A stretch of 64,000 nucleotides of DNA from Sphingomonas sp. QA11 (GTDB taxonomy: Bacteria > Pseudomonadota > Alphaproteobacteria > Sphingomonadales > Sphingomonadaceae), in the NCBI RefSeq assembly GCF_028473665.1, contig NZ_CP098774.1, positions 3,438,501 to 3,502,500 of the forward strand, written 5' to 3'. This document shows positions 16,808 through 25,967 of the stretch, piece after piece (position 1 is the first letter of the stretch; each line of letters begins with the position of its first letter). The translations under genes were made by a program, and so were the position numbers. The notes below the pieces were generated by a model. The model was not told where the DNA came from and did no database searches. It saw only the letters and a list, made by a program, of their open reading frames with translations.

Positions 16808-18747
16808 CAGAAGCGGACCTTCACCCCGCCATAGGCGGCGCGGCCCGGCGTGGCGAAGCTGAACACTTCCTCATAATCCTCATCGAACAGGTTCTCGACC
16901 CGGCCATAGACCGAGATCTTGTCGGTCACCTTGTACTCGGCATTGAGGTTCACCAGAACATATTCCTGAAGCGACACGGTCACCGGAATATAGCTTGGGT
17001 TGGTATAGGCGACGTCCGTCTGGCGACCATTGTAGCGAACCGTCAACGTGCCCGAGAAGCGCTTGTCGGCGCTGAACACGGTCGTGTTCAGGCTGGCGAT
17101 ATGGTTCGGCCGGCGCACCTCGACCGCGCCATTCTCCCGCGCGTGGAGATAGGTATAGGCCAGGTCGAACCGCAGCTGCGGGATCGGCGTGGCGGACGCG
17201 AACACCTCAACGCCGTGCTGGCGCGACAAGGTCGTCCGGTTGCCGGGCGTCGCGATGTACAGCGGGGCCGGATAGGTCGTGTAGATCTCGTCTTCGAGCT
17301 TGCTGTCGAAATAGGTGGCACCGATCGTCGCGTGATTCCCCGCGAAATCCTGCTCGATGCCGGCTTCCCAGCCCTTGGATTTTTCAGGCTTCAGGTTCGG
17401 GTTGCCGATATATTTGCCGTCGGAATAGCCATAGAGCTCATAATAGCCCGGGTTCTTGACGCCGGTGCCATAGGCGCCGCGGATTCGGGTCCCGGTATCG
17501 AACCGGTAGCTGCCCTGCGCCCGCCATGTCGTCACATCGGCGAAGCGCGTGTTCAGATCGCGACGGATCGAGGCCCCCAGCGACAGCCTGTTGTCGACGA
17601 GCAGGTCATATTCGCCGACCAGCCCGACATTGTCGGTGTGCCGCTTGCCCTGGAAGACGAACTTCGACGGCGTCGTGTTCTCGAATTCCTCACGCTCGAC
17701 ATCGACCGCGCCCGTTACGCGACTCTGGAAGGTGTCGGTGCCGAAGCGGAAGGTCGATTCGAACGAGCCCTTGTAGCGGCGCCCCTTGTCACCGTAGTCG
17801 AACCCGGCGCTGGTATAGCCCTTGCGGGTCGTGTCGGCGAACTGGCCGGACAGGGCATTGGTCCAGCGGCCGTCCGCCAGCGAAAGCTCGGCGCGGACCA
17901 GACCGTAAAAGGCGGTGTTGGTAAGCCGCACGCCCGGGCTGTCGACCGTATAGCCGAACAAAGGGCTGGCCGTGCTGCTCTCGCTGTTGTTCGACAGAGC
18001 ATCGGTGTAGCTGTAGCGGCCCACCCCGGTCAGCTTGAAGATCGACGAGGGCGACCAGGTGAGCTTGGCGCTGGCGCCAATGCTGGTCGAACCGATGTCG
18101 CGCGTCCCGTTGCGCGCGGTCGGCGTGCCGTCGGTACGATAGAGCGAGCTCGACACCGCATAGTCGAGATCGCCGGTGACGCCGGCGATGCGCGCACCGC
18201 CCGATGCCGTCCCGAACGAGCCGCCTTCGGCGCGGAGCTTGATGCCGGGCGCCTCGGCACCGGTCAGGGTGATGTACTGGATCACGCCGCCGATCGCATC
18301 GGAGCCGTAGAGCGACGATTGCTGGCCCCGCAGCACCTCGATCTTGGCATCCTCGTCGGCGATCAGCGTGCCGAAATCATATTCGCCATAATAGGGATCG
18401 GAAGCCTTGATGCCGTCGATCAGCACCAGCACGTGATTACCCTCGGTGCCGCGAATGCGAATCTGGGTCACGCCGCCGATCGCGCCCGTGCGGTTGACCG
18501 CGATTCCGGGGACGTCGCGCAGCACGTCCGACACGATCCGCGTCTGGCGCTCCTGCAGCGCGGCATCGTTGATGATGGTAACCGAGGCGCCGAGATTCTT
18601 GACGGCGACGCCGTCGCCCGAGCGCGATGCGGTGACGACGATATCGTCGCCCTTGTCGTCGGTGGTCGGCTGGGTCGGATTGCTTTGCGCGAGCGCTGGC
18701 ATCGCGGCGATCAGCGCAACGGTGGAAACGAAAATTCTGGTCAACAT
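16807..18747 (-). CDS. btuB: TonB-dependent receptor, BtuB-type, for cobalamin (copy 2)
   Basis: The 646-residue receptor has a signal peptide (IFVSTVALIAAMPALAQ), a plug starting at DDIVVTASRS, the IRGTEGNHVLVLIDGIKASD and VLRGQQSSLYGSDAIGGV signatures, and a barrel ending in GGVKVRF. The ATG at 18747 has an AGGGGG ribosome-binding site. It is the first gene behind the riboswitch at 18944-19170 and heads the operon running to bluB. The two receptors in this window are both BtuB-like but not near-identical, so they may differ in corrinoid preference. Confidence 0.9.
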   Translation of the reverse strand: MLTRIFVSTVALIAAMPALAQSNPTQPTTDDKGDDIVVTASRSGDGVAVKNLGASVTIINDAALQERQTRIVSDVLRDVPGIAVNRTGAIGGVTQIRIRGTEGNHVLVLIDGIKASDPYYGEYDFGTLIADEDAKIEVLRGQQSSLYGSDAIGGVIQYITLTGAEAPGIKLRAEGGSFGTASGGARIAGVTGDLDYAVSSSLYRTDGTPTARNGTRDIGSTSIGASAKLTWSPSSIFKLTGVGRYSYTDALSNNSESSTASPLFGYTVDSPGVRLTNTAFYGLVRAELSLADGRWTNALSGQFADTTRKGYTSAGFDYGDKGRRYKGSFESTFRFGTDTFQSRVTGAVDVEREEFENTTPSKFVFQGKRHTDNVGLVGEYDLLVDNRLSLGASIRRDLNTRFADVTTWRAQGSYRFDTGTRIRGAYGTGVKNPGYYELYGYSDGKYIGNPNLKPEKSKGWEAGIEQDFAGNHATIGATYFDSKLEDEIYTTYPAPLYIATPGNRTTLSRQHGVEVFASATPIPQLRFDLAYTYLHARENGAVEVRRPNHIASLNTTVFSADKRFSGTLTVRYNGRQTDVAYTNPSYIPVTVSLQEYVLVNLNAEYKVTDKISVYGRVENLFDEDYEEVFSFATPGRAAYGGVKVRF

Positions 18748-18943
18748 GGCAGTACCCCCTGGCGTCGAGCGACGGCACGGCGGGGCAAGCCGACCTTTCA
18801 CGGACGACCGGCGCGGGACGACGGGCGGACGCCAATCAGCGCCCATGCATCACGCACCTCGCGGCCCCAGCCGCATGGTTCGTCGCTCAGACGGAGTACC
18901 GTGCCGTGACCATCCCCTGGACCAAGGCAAGAGCGACCAGAGC

Positions 18944-19170
18944 GCCGGCAGGTCTCCTGGCTCGCGGGTCACAGCTTGATGCACACCTTCCCAGGCCCCG
19001 CATGACTTAGCGTCCGGCCCAGTGGCTGTTCCTCGGGCGATCACCCAGGAACCAGTGCATCGCGCTCACCGCTTACAGTTGCAGGGACAGCCGCGGATTT
19101 GGATGGCCCCGGCTTTCACCGGATTCATCCGCACCGCATTCCCGAATTAAGCCCCTAATCGGGGCACCGG
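18944..19170 (-). promoter_or_regulatory. cobalamin (B12) riboswitch upstream of btuB copy 2 and the cob operon
   Basis: On the minus strand the leader starts with CCGGTGCCCC at 19170-19161. It continues through GGGAATGCGGTGCGG and the core GGCTGTCCCTGCAACTGTAA (about 19078-19097), a GCCACTGG loop and the closing GAGCCAGGAGACCTGCC box near 18946-18963. This is a full-length cobalamin riboswitch. The receptor start is about 200 bases further on. It should turn down uptake and cob gene expression when adenosylcobalamin is plentiful. Confidence 0.96.
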
Positions 19171-19373
19171 CGCGATCATGAACGATCCGGCATGACCCGA
19201 TCGTTCGCGGCCCCCTTAGATCAGGTGGCAGCGCTCGCCAATGGGCTATTTGCCGGCATCACCAAGATGCCGGACCGAAAGACCGCGCGCGAAAAAGATA
19301 CCTCGCACGAACGGCAGCGTCGGGATGGCCCCGATTAAGTGGATTTCAACTCGCGAACGTTATTCGGCAGCAC
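19171..19373. other. intergenic region between the riboswitch and a divergent glycosyltransferase gene
   Basis: This stretch must hold the promoter of the cobalamin operon on the minus strand and probably that of the glycosyltransferase gene on the plus strand. I see no coding potential and no convincing sigma-70 boxes. The base composition is similar to the surroundings. Confidence 0.5.
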
Positions 19374-20651
19374 GTGCGGCACTATAATCTTCTTTTAAAA
19401 AGGGCCTCCGTTCCCTTGACGGGCCGTGGCGAACTGGGGGTGCTTGCATCGATCCTTGCCTTGGCCGTGCTTGCCCGACTGGTCGCCATGCATGTGTTGC
19501 ACGAACCGATCGTAAGCGACGCCGCCGCCTATCTCGAAATGGCGCGAACGCTGGCAGGGCCGGGGCCGATGCGCGACACCTATGGCAATGCCGCCTTTTA
19601 CAGCCCCGGCTATCCGTTCGTGCTTGCCGGGGCATATGCGCTCGGCGTGACGGGGCTGGCCGCGGCGCAGGCGATCAATCTCTTCCTCGGCCTGATCTCT
19701 ACCCTGCTGATGTATCTGGTAACCCGGCGGGCCAGCGGCCGGCCGTTCGCGGCCCTTGTCGCGGCGACTGCCTATGCGGTGCTGATCCCGGCGGTTGCCG
19801 GCACCGCATTCGTCCAGCGCGAGAATCTTTCGGTGCCGCTCCTCCTGCTGTTCATTCTTTGCGTGATCGAACTGGCGCGGACTCGCCGGCCCAATAGCGT
19901 CGCCGCGATCACGGGAATGGTCTACGGCGCCGGGTTGCTGGCGGGCGCCTCGATCATCCTTACCGTCGCTGCGGCGATCGTCGCGATGCTCTGGCGCAAG
20001 TCCGATTTGCGCGCAGCGGCGACAGCGGCAGCCACCTTCGTCGCCGGCGCCGCGCTGGTGGTCACGCCGTGGCTTGCCCATGTCGATCATGAGCTCGGCC
20101 GGCCGGTGCTGACGACCAATGGACCATTCAACCTCTATGTCGGTAACAATCCCGCGGCGGACGGCCGGTTCGTCAGCCTGCGCGACACCCCGATCGGCGC
20201 GGCATGGCACGGGCTGCGCGCCCAGGAAGGCGAACTGGGCGCGACCGACCAGCTGGGGCGGCTCGCGGTCGCCCATATCCGCGCGCACCCGGTCGAAACC
20301 GTCGCCCTCTCGCTCAAGAAGCTTGTACTCTTCTGGCTGCCCGACCTGCCCGACAATGCCGATACCGATCATGGCGCAGCGATCAACGCGCTGCGCTGGC
20401 TCGATGTCGTCCAGTATCTCCTGCTGGCCGGGCTCGGCCTCGTCGCGATCCTGCGCTGGCGGACGCGCTCGCAGGGCGAACGGCTGGTCATCATCACCCT
20501 TGGCGCCTTCTGGGCGATCCATGCCGTAGCCTATGTGATGCCGCGCTACCGCCTGCCGGCTCTCCCGCTGCTGGCGGTGCTCGCGGCGGGCGTCATCACG
20601 CCGCACTCGCGACGCCCGGCCGAACCCCGGCCGTTGGCGGCGGAGGCATGA
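19374..20651 (+). CDS. GT-C glycosyltransferase, family 39-like (ArnT/PMT type)
   Basis: The 425-residue protein has about ten hydrophobic segments and an early periplasmic loop with the acidic motif SDAAAYLEMA near residue 43, typical of the PMT/ArnT superfamily that uses polyprenyl-phosphate sugars. The start is a GTG at 19374; a TTG 15 codons later is also possible. Its stop overlaps the ATG of the HAD-UbiA gene by 4 bp. That pairing suggests a lipid-linked sugar made by the second gene and transferred by the first, which is inference. The glycan acceptor is not known. Confidence 0.72.
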   Translation: MRHYNLLLKRASVPLTGRGELGVLASILALAVLARLVAMHVLHEPIVSDAAAYLEMARTLAGPGPMRDTYGNAAFYSPGYPFVLAGAYALGVTGLAAAQAINLFLGLISTLLMYLVTRRASGRPFAALVAATAYAVLIPAVAGTAFVQRENLSVPLLLLFILCVIELARTRRPNSVAAITGMVYGAGLLAGASIILTVAAAIVAMLWRKSDLRAAATAAATFVAGAALVVTPWLAHVDHELGRPVLTTNGPFNLYVGNNPAADGRFVSLRDTPIGAAWHGLRAQEGELGATDQLGRLAVAHIRAHPVETVALSLKKLVLFWLPDLPDNADTDHGAAINALRWLDVVQYLLLAGLGLVAILRWRTRSQGERLVIITLGAFWAIHAVAYVMPRYRLPALPLLAVLAAGVITPHSRRPAEPRPLAAEA

Positions 20652-22069
20652 ACGCCCCGGTCCCGCGTCCGCTCTATGTCGATCTCGACCGCACGCTCGT
20701 CGCGGGCGACGTGTCGCTCGAAAGCTTTCTTCGTTTCGCCCGAAGCGGCATCGTGCCCGCGCTCCTGCTGTGCCTGTGGCTGCTGCGCGGACGCGCCTTC
20801 GCCAAGACGATGGTCGCGCGACGGGTCGCGTTCGATCCGGCTGCGCTTCCCTACCGGCCCGAAGTGGTCGACCTGATCAGGGTCGCCCGCGCGGAAGGAC
20901 GGCGCGTCATCCTGGCGAGCGGATCGCACCGCCATCATGTCGGGCGCGTCGCGCGGCATCTCGGCCTGTTCCATGCCGTGGCGGGAACGACCCACCGGCG
21001 CAACCTGACCGGCCATGCGAAGCTGGAATGGATCAGCGGCGACGCCTGCGGCGCGTTCGACTATATCGGCGATAGCCGCGCCGATCGCCCGATCTGGAAG
21101 GCATCGCGAACCGCGCTGACGGTCGGCCACCATCCCGGCGGCGGCAATGTCCATCGAGTCGCTCATGCCGGCCAGTCGCCATGGCGCGCGACGGTGCGGG
21201 CATTGCGACCCCATCAATGGGCAAAGAATGCGCTGATCGGCGTACCGCTCGCCACCGCCGGGCTCTGGGGCGACCCTGCCCTGCTTTCCCGGACGGCCCT
21301 CGCATTCATCCTGTTCTCGCTGGCGGCGTCGGGTGTCTATCTTCTCAACGACCTGCTCGATATCGACGCGGACCGCGCGCATCACACAAAGCATCGCCGC
21401 CCGATCGCCTCGGGCGCGCTGTCCATTCCCCGGGCGATCGCGATTGCCACAGTGTTGCTGGCGGTCCCGCCGCTGGTCGCGTGGCAGACCCTCGGCCCCG
21501 GTTTCGCGATCGTCCAGGTCGGCTATCTCGCGCTGACGACCGCCTATTCGATGAGGTTGAAGCAGGTCATGGCGCTCGATGCGATCGTCCTTGCCTGCCT
21601 CTACACGCTGCGCATCTTCGCCGGTGCGATCGCGATCGCGGTTCCCGTCAGTTCGTGGCTGCTGACCTTTGCGATCTTCTTCTTCCTCAGCCTCGCCTAT
21701 CTGAAGCGATACACCGAACTGGCCGGCGCCGTGTCTCCGGACCGCCTGCTCAGCGGACGCGGCTATGTAGGGGCCGACATCGAGATCGTGATGGTCAGCG
21801 GGGTGGCGGCCGGCATGGTCTCCATCCTCGTACTCGCCCTCTTCATCAACGGATCCGCGCCGGAATATGCCAACGGCACTCCAGAGCTGCTGTGGGGCCT
21901 ATGCCTCATCCTCCTCTATTGGCAGAGCCGCGTCTGGATGATGGCCCGTCGCGGCCAGGTCTCGGGCGACCCGATCGCGTTTGCGATCACCGACCCGCGT
22001 AGCCTGGTGCTGGGCGGGCTTGCGGCGGCAATCGTGGTCCTCGCCCAGCGGGTGCATCTGGCCATCTGA
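20648..22069 (+). CDS. HAD phosphatase - UbiA prenyltransferase fusion (DPPR-synthase-like)
   Basis: Two domains are joined in 473 residues. Residues 8-170 form a HAD phosphatase with DLDRT (D12, D14), the ASGSHRHH motif II and the GDSRAD motif IV. Residues 185-470 form a UbiA-type membrane prenyltransferase with NDLLDIDADR as the first Asp-rich motif and a YLKRYTEL segment. The latter resembles decaprenyl-phosphate phosphoribose synthase. Such an enzyme moves phosphoribose from PRPP to a polyprenyl phosphate, and the HAD domain would remove the 5-phosphate. The true start is the ATG at 20648, overlapping the previous stop. Confidence 0.8.
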   Translation: MNAPVPRPLYVDLDRTLVAGDVSLESFLRFARSGIVPALLLCLWLLRGRAFAKTMVARRVAFDPAALPYRPEVVDLIRVARAEGRRVILASGSHRHHVGRVARHLGLFHAVAGTTHRRNLTGHAKLEWISGDACGAFDYIGDSRADRPIWKASRTALTVGHHPGGGNVHRVAHAGQSPWRATVRALRPHQWAKNALIGVPLATAGLWGDPALLSRTALAFILFSLAASGVYLLNDLLDIDADRAHHTKHRRPIASGALSIPRAIAIATVLLAVPPLVAWQTLGPGFAIVQVGYLALTTAYSMRLKQVMALDAIVLACLYTLRIFAGAIAIAVPVSSWLLTFAIFFFLSLAYLKRYTELAGAVSPDRLLSGRGYVGADIEIVMVSGVAAGMVSILVLALFINGSAPEYANGTPELLWGLCLILLYWQSRVWMMARRGQVSGDPIAFAITDPRSLVLGGLAAAIVVLAQRVHLAI

Positions 22070-22101
22070 CGCTATCGGCGGCGGCCAACGCCGCCATCAG
22101 C

Positions 22102-23157
22102 TTACGCGGCCTGGAACTGTAGCCGGTGCCTTCGTGCCTTGAACATCGCCTGTATTTTCAGGTCGACCCCATGGGCACCCCATCCGCATGCGAAAAGAGC
22201 GATCACGAACACCGCACCCACCACGGGCGGGTCGATGTGCGTCTTCCGGATGATGAAAATGCACATCGCGATCAGCGGAGCGTGGATCGCATAGATCGGG
22301 AACGACATGGCACCCAGCCATCTGAAGACGGGCAAGAGCGAGGATGTCGGCTCTACGCGCGAACCGAAAAAGATGAGCAACGGCGAAGCGGCAATCACTA
22401 TTAGCAGATCATAAAATGGGCGAAATGCCACGGCAGGATCGTAGAAGAGCATTGCGAATACGGCAATCAGCGCGGCGACAGACCAGATGGTTCGCACCGG
22501 CGCGGCACGAGATCGAATTCTGTACAGTATAATTCCGAGTGTGAAGGAGAACATCGTCCGGGCCACGCCGGCGGGAAGCGATTCCCAGCGCGGTCCAAGA
22601 TTGGCGCCCCCAAGAGTGAGGACGAAGTATCCGAAAGCGGTGCCCGCAAGCAGCGCCACGAGCACGTAAGCCCATGGCCTGAAAAATCTGGCGACTGCGG
22701 CCCACGCAACATTGACCCAAAATTCGTACACCAACGACCAGGCCGGGTAATTCAGCGGCGAGAACGTTCCTACGCCGGTGCCGATCGATGGAAGGAACAG
22801 CAGCGCCGACAAGACGCCGGCCGGTATACGCCACATCGCAATTGCGTTGGGACTGCCGGTCAGCGATTGCCCGATCATCTGGATCGTCCCCAGCGCGAGA
22901 CCCAGAACATACAGCGGATAGAAACGGACGAGACGTCGAAGGACAAAGTCGCCGGTGGTGAGCGCACCGGTTTCGAGCTTCGCGCCATTGGACGCCGCCA
23001 AAACGAAACCGCTGAGAACGAAGAAGATATCAACGGCGAGATGGCCACTCATCGCCTGCCGGGGCCAAAAATTCGCGAAGGTGTGGAAAATGACCACAGA
23101 GATGGCGGCCGCCCCTCTTATGCCGTTCAGGGTTTCATATTCCCGCTTGCCTTCCAT
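22102..23157 (-). CDS. acyltransferase family 3 membrane protein (OafA/YrhL type)
   Basis: This membrane acyltransferase of about 351 residues has roughly ten hydrophobic segments. It has the family start YETLNGIRGAAAISVVIFH, in which the histidine is the presumed catalytic residue, and the FFVLSGFVLA segment. Members transfer acetyl or other acyl groups to sugars of surface polysaccharides. I begin at the ATG at 23157, which directly precedes the family start; ATGs at 23169 and 23184 are alternatives. The base composition is slightly less GC-rich than its neighbours. It converges on the UbiA-fusion gene with a 32-base gap. Confidence 0.78.
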   Translation of the reverse strand: MEGKREYETLNGIRGAAAISVVIFHTFANFWPRQAMSGHLAVDIFFVLSGFVLAASNGAKLETGALTTGDFVLRRLVRFYPLYVLGLALGTIQMIGQSLTGSPNAIAMWRIPAGVLSALLFLPSIGTGVGTFSPLNYPAWSLVYEFWVNVAWAAVARFFRPWAYVLVALLAGTAFGYFVLTLGGANLGPRWESLPAGVARTMFSFTLGIILYRIRSRAAPVRTIWSVAALIAVFAMLFYDPAVAFRPFYDLLIVIAASPLLIFFGSRVEPTSSLLPVFRWLGAMSFPIYAIHAPLIAMCIFIIRKTHIDPPVVGAVFVIALFACGWGAHGVDLKIQAMFKARRHRLQFQAA

Positions 23158-23327
23158 CGTCGCCCCCATTGCGGTGTAAGCCATCAGGATGTTTCCGTCG
23201 GTGCGCCGCACCGCTCAAGGGAAGCCGCGCAGGAAGGATGATGAGGCAAGCGGGACCGAAGACGGTGGTCATTGGCCGACACCGTCGCGCAGGAATGGCA
23301 TTTCCCGACCATTTCCATGATCCATAT

Positions 23328-23355
23328 ACAAAAAGCGCCGGCAAAACCGGCGCTT
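23328..23355 (-). terminator. rho-independent terminator of tRNA-Tyr
   Basis: A perfect 9-bp stem (AAGCGCCGG with CCGGCGCTT) closes a 5-base loop. On the minus strand it is followed by a run of five T, directly downstream of the tRNA 3' end. This is a textbook intrinsic terminator. Confidence 0.85.
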
Positions 23356-23361
23356 ATGTGT

Positions 23362-23448
23362 TGGTGGACAGGGCTGGATTCGAACCAGCGTACGGGAAAC
23401 CCGGGCAGATTTACAGTCTGCTGCCTTTAACCACTCGGCCACCTGTCC
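23362..23448 (-). tRNA. tRNA-Tyr (anticodon GTA)
   Basis: The 87-nt minus-strand sequence folds as a class II tRNA. The acceptor arms GGACAGG and CCTGTCC pair perfectly, the anticodon loop CTGTAAA has the GTA anticodon, and a long variable arm precedes the GGTTCGAATCC T-loop. The discriminator A and the CCA end are encoded. A strong terminator follows. Confidence 0.96.
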
Positions 23449-23582
23449 ACTGGGCCGCTCAAAAGCGAGGCGGTCCCATGCCGACCGAACGCCATGCTGT
23501 CAACGCCTGACGAGCCCTTGCGCGGGAAGGCAGTGGCGAATAGGCCTCGTAATAATCTTTCAATGCCTCTCCGGGGATTCCG

Positions 23583-25193
23583 ATGCGTCGTTCGCTGCTG
23601 CTCGCCACCGCGCTGCTCTCCCTTTCCGCGCCTGCCCTTTCGCAGGTTGTCGATCGCAACCAGGTCAACCGCATCATCGACGAGGGCACGACGCGCAGCC
23701 AGGTGATGCTGACCGCGCAGCATCTTTCAGATGTGATCGGCGCCCGACTCACCAATTCGCCGTCGATGCGACAGGCGGAAAACTGGACCCAGGCGAAGTT
23801 CACCGAATGGGGCCTGAAGAATGTCCACAAGGAAGGATATGATTTCGGCCGCGGCTGGTGGATCAACAGCTCGAGCGTGCGCATGGTCACGCCGCGCCCG
23901 ATCGTGCTGACCGCGATCCCGATCGCCTGGACGCCTTCGACCAACGGCACGATCAGCGCGCCCGTCTTCGTCGCGCCAATGTCGAAGGAGCGGGATTTCG
24001 ACAAATGGCGCGGCAAGCTGAAGGGCAAGATCGTGATGATCACCCAGCCGGGCACCGGTAGCGAACCCAGCGAGCCGGCGTTCAAACGCTATACCAGCGA
24101 GGAACTGGCCAAGCTCGACCAGTATCAGCAGCCGACCTATGATCCCGAGGCAACGGATCGCCGCCTGAAGCGGATGGATTACGCCAAGAAGCTCGATGCC
24201 TTCCTGAAGGCCGAGGGCGCCGTCGCCTATGCGACCATGTCGCGGCTCGACTACAAGCTGGTGCATGGCGAGGGCTATCTGTTCGGCGTCGGCGAGACCC
24301 AGGCGATGCCGGGCGTCGAGATCGCGGCCGAGGATTACCGCCGGCTCGCCCGCCTCGCCAAGGCAGGCACCGCGCCGACGGTCGAGATCAACAACGACGT
24401 GCGCTTCGACGACAGCGACGCCAAGGCCTATAATATCTTCGCCGAGATTCCCGGCACCGATCCAAAGGCAGGCTATGTGATGGCCGGCGCGCATCTCGAC
24501 AGCTGGGTTGCGGGTGATGGTGCCGCGGACAACGGCGCCGGAACCGCGATGATCATGGAAGCAGCGCGTATCCTGTCGGCGAACGGCATCCGGCCGAAAC
24601 GCACGATCCGCTTCGCGCTCTGGTCCGGCGAGGAGCAGGGTCTGCTCGGCAGCCTCGCTTATGTCGAAAGCCATCTCGCGACGCGCGGCAAGCCCGGCGA
24701 CCCGGTCCTGACCGGCGTCGCCCGTTACTATGGCTGGCAGAGCCGCTGGCCGATCACAGCCAGGCCCGGCTGGGGCGATCTCGCCGCCTATTTCAACCTC
24801 GACAATGGGGCGGGCAGGATTCGCGGCATTTATGTCGAGAACAACCAGGCAGTCGCGCCGATCTTCCGCGACTGGCTCGCGCCGTTTTCCGGCATGGGTG
24901 CGAAGGACGTGGTGATCCGCAAGACGGGCGGCACCGACCATGTCTTCATGCAGGCGGTCGGCGTGCCCGGATTCCAGTTCATCCAGGATCCGCTCGACTA
25001 TGGCAGCCGAGTGCACCACACCAGCATCGACACCTTCGACCATCTGAAGGGCGACGACATGCGCCAGGGATCGATCATCCTCGCCTCGTTCCTCGCCAAC
25101 GCGGCCAATGCCGACAAGGCATTGCCTCGCCCCCCGATGCCGACCGAGCCGGTCGTCACCGATCCCTTCGCTTACACCGTGGACGACGACTAA
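23583..25193 (+). CDS. secreted M28-family zinc aminopeptidase
   Basis: The 536-residue protein has a signal peptide (LLLATALLSLSAPALSQ), a PA-type insert domain and an M28 catalytic domain. The zinc and catalytic residues can be seen in AGAHLDSW (about residue 304), DGAADNGAGT, SGEEQGLLGS (about 350), NLDNGAG and HHTSIDTFD (about 478). It would release N-terminal amino acids from peptides in the periplasm or outside the cell. Its TAA shares a base with the ATG of rlmB (TAATG), so the two are probably co-transcribed. Confidence 0.88.
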   Translation: MRRSLLLATALLSLSAPALSQVVDRNQVNRIIDEGTTRSQVMLTAQHLSDVIGARLTNSPSMRQAENWTQAKFTEWGLKNVHKEGYDFGRGWWINSSSVRMVTPRPIVLTAIPIAWTPSTNGTISAPVFVAPMSKERDFDKWRGKLKGKIVMITQPGTGSEPSEPAFKRYTSEELAKLDQYQQPTYDPEATDRRLKRMDYAKKLDAFLKAEGAVAYATMSRLDYKLVHGEGYLFGVGETQAMPGVEIAAEDYRRLARLAKAGTAPTVEINNDVRFDDSDAKAYNIFAEIPGTDPKAGYVMAGAHLDSWVAGDGAADNGAGTAMIMEAARILSANGIRPKRTIRFALWSGEEQGLLGSLAYVESHLATRGKPGDPVLTGVARYYGWQSRWPITARPGWGDLAAYFNLDNGAGRIRGIYVENNQAVAPIFRDWLAPFSGMGAKDVVIRKTGGTDHVFMQAVGVPGFQFIQDPLDYGSRVHHTSIDTFDHLKGDDMRQGSIILASFLANAANADKALPRPPMPTEPVVTDPFAYTVDDD

Positions 25194-25939
25194 TGGCCCG
25201 CAAAGGACACCGCCCTTCCCAGGCACCTGTAGGCCGCCCCCGTTTCTGGGGACGGCACGCCGTGACGGCCGCGCTGGCCAATCCCGAGCGTACCGTGCGT
25301 AAGCTGTGGGCGACACGCGAGGCGCTGGCCTCGCTCGACATCCCTCCGGTGATCCCGATCGTCTTTGCCGATGTCGCCGATCTTGCGCGGCTGGTCCCCG
25401 GCGACGCGCCGCACCAGGGACTGGTGGCGGAGGTCGATCCGCTCGAGGACATCTGGCTGGGCGATCTGCTTCAACAGGGTGCTGACGACAGGCGTCCGCT
25501 GATCGTGCTCGACCAGGTGACCGATCCGCACAATGTCGGCGCCATCCTGCGGTCGGCGGCGGCGTTCGACGCGCTCGGCATCATCACCCCGGACCGCCAT
25601 TCGCCGCCCGAATCAGGGACGATCGCCCGTTCCGCCTCGGGCGCGCTCGAGATCGTCCCCTGGGTGCGCGTGGTGAACCTCGCCCGCGCTCTGGAGGAGA
25701 TCGCCGAGGCAGGCTTCTGGCGTGTCGGCCTTACCGGGGAAGCGACGCAGACACTCGCCGAAGCGATGGGCGAGACCCGCGTCGCGCTGGTGCTCGGCGC
25801 CGAGGGCGAAGGCATGCGGCAGAATACCGCGGCGCACTGCGACGAGCTTGCGCGCCTGCCGATCTCGCCTAAAGTGGAAAGCCTGAACGTGTCCAATGCG
25901 GCAGCAATCGCCCTTTACGCGGTGACGACACGGGGCTGA
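25193..25939 (+). CDS. rlmB: 23S rRNA (guanosine-2'-O-)-methyltransferase, SpoU/TrmH family
   Basis: The 248-residue SPOUT methyltransferase has an N-terminal substrate-binding part with GRHAVTAAL and the three SpoU motifs: VLDQVTDPHNVGAILRSAAAF, LVLGAEGEGM, and LPISPKVESLNVSNAAAIAL. These form the trefoil-knot SAM site. RlmB modifies G2251 of 23S rRNA, although TrmH-like relatives with other targets exist. It follows the M28 peptidase with a 1-base overlap. Confidence 0.87.
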   Translation: MARKGHRPSQAPVGRPRFWGRHAVTAALANPERTVRKLWATREALASLDIPPVIPIVFADVADLARLVPGDAPHQGLVAEVDPLEDIWLGDLLQQGADDRRPLIVLDQVTDPHNVGAILRSAAAFDALGIITPDRHSPPESGTIARSASGALEIVPWVRVVNLARALEEIAEAGFWRVGLTGEATQTLAEAMGETRVALVLGAEGEGMRQNTAAHCDELARLPISPKVESLNVSNAAAIALYAVTTRG

Positions 25940-25967
25940 CCACGGCGGACCAGACAAAGGCAAGACC

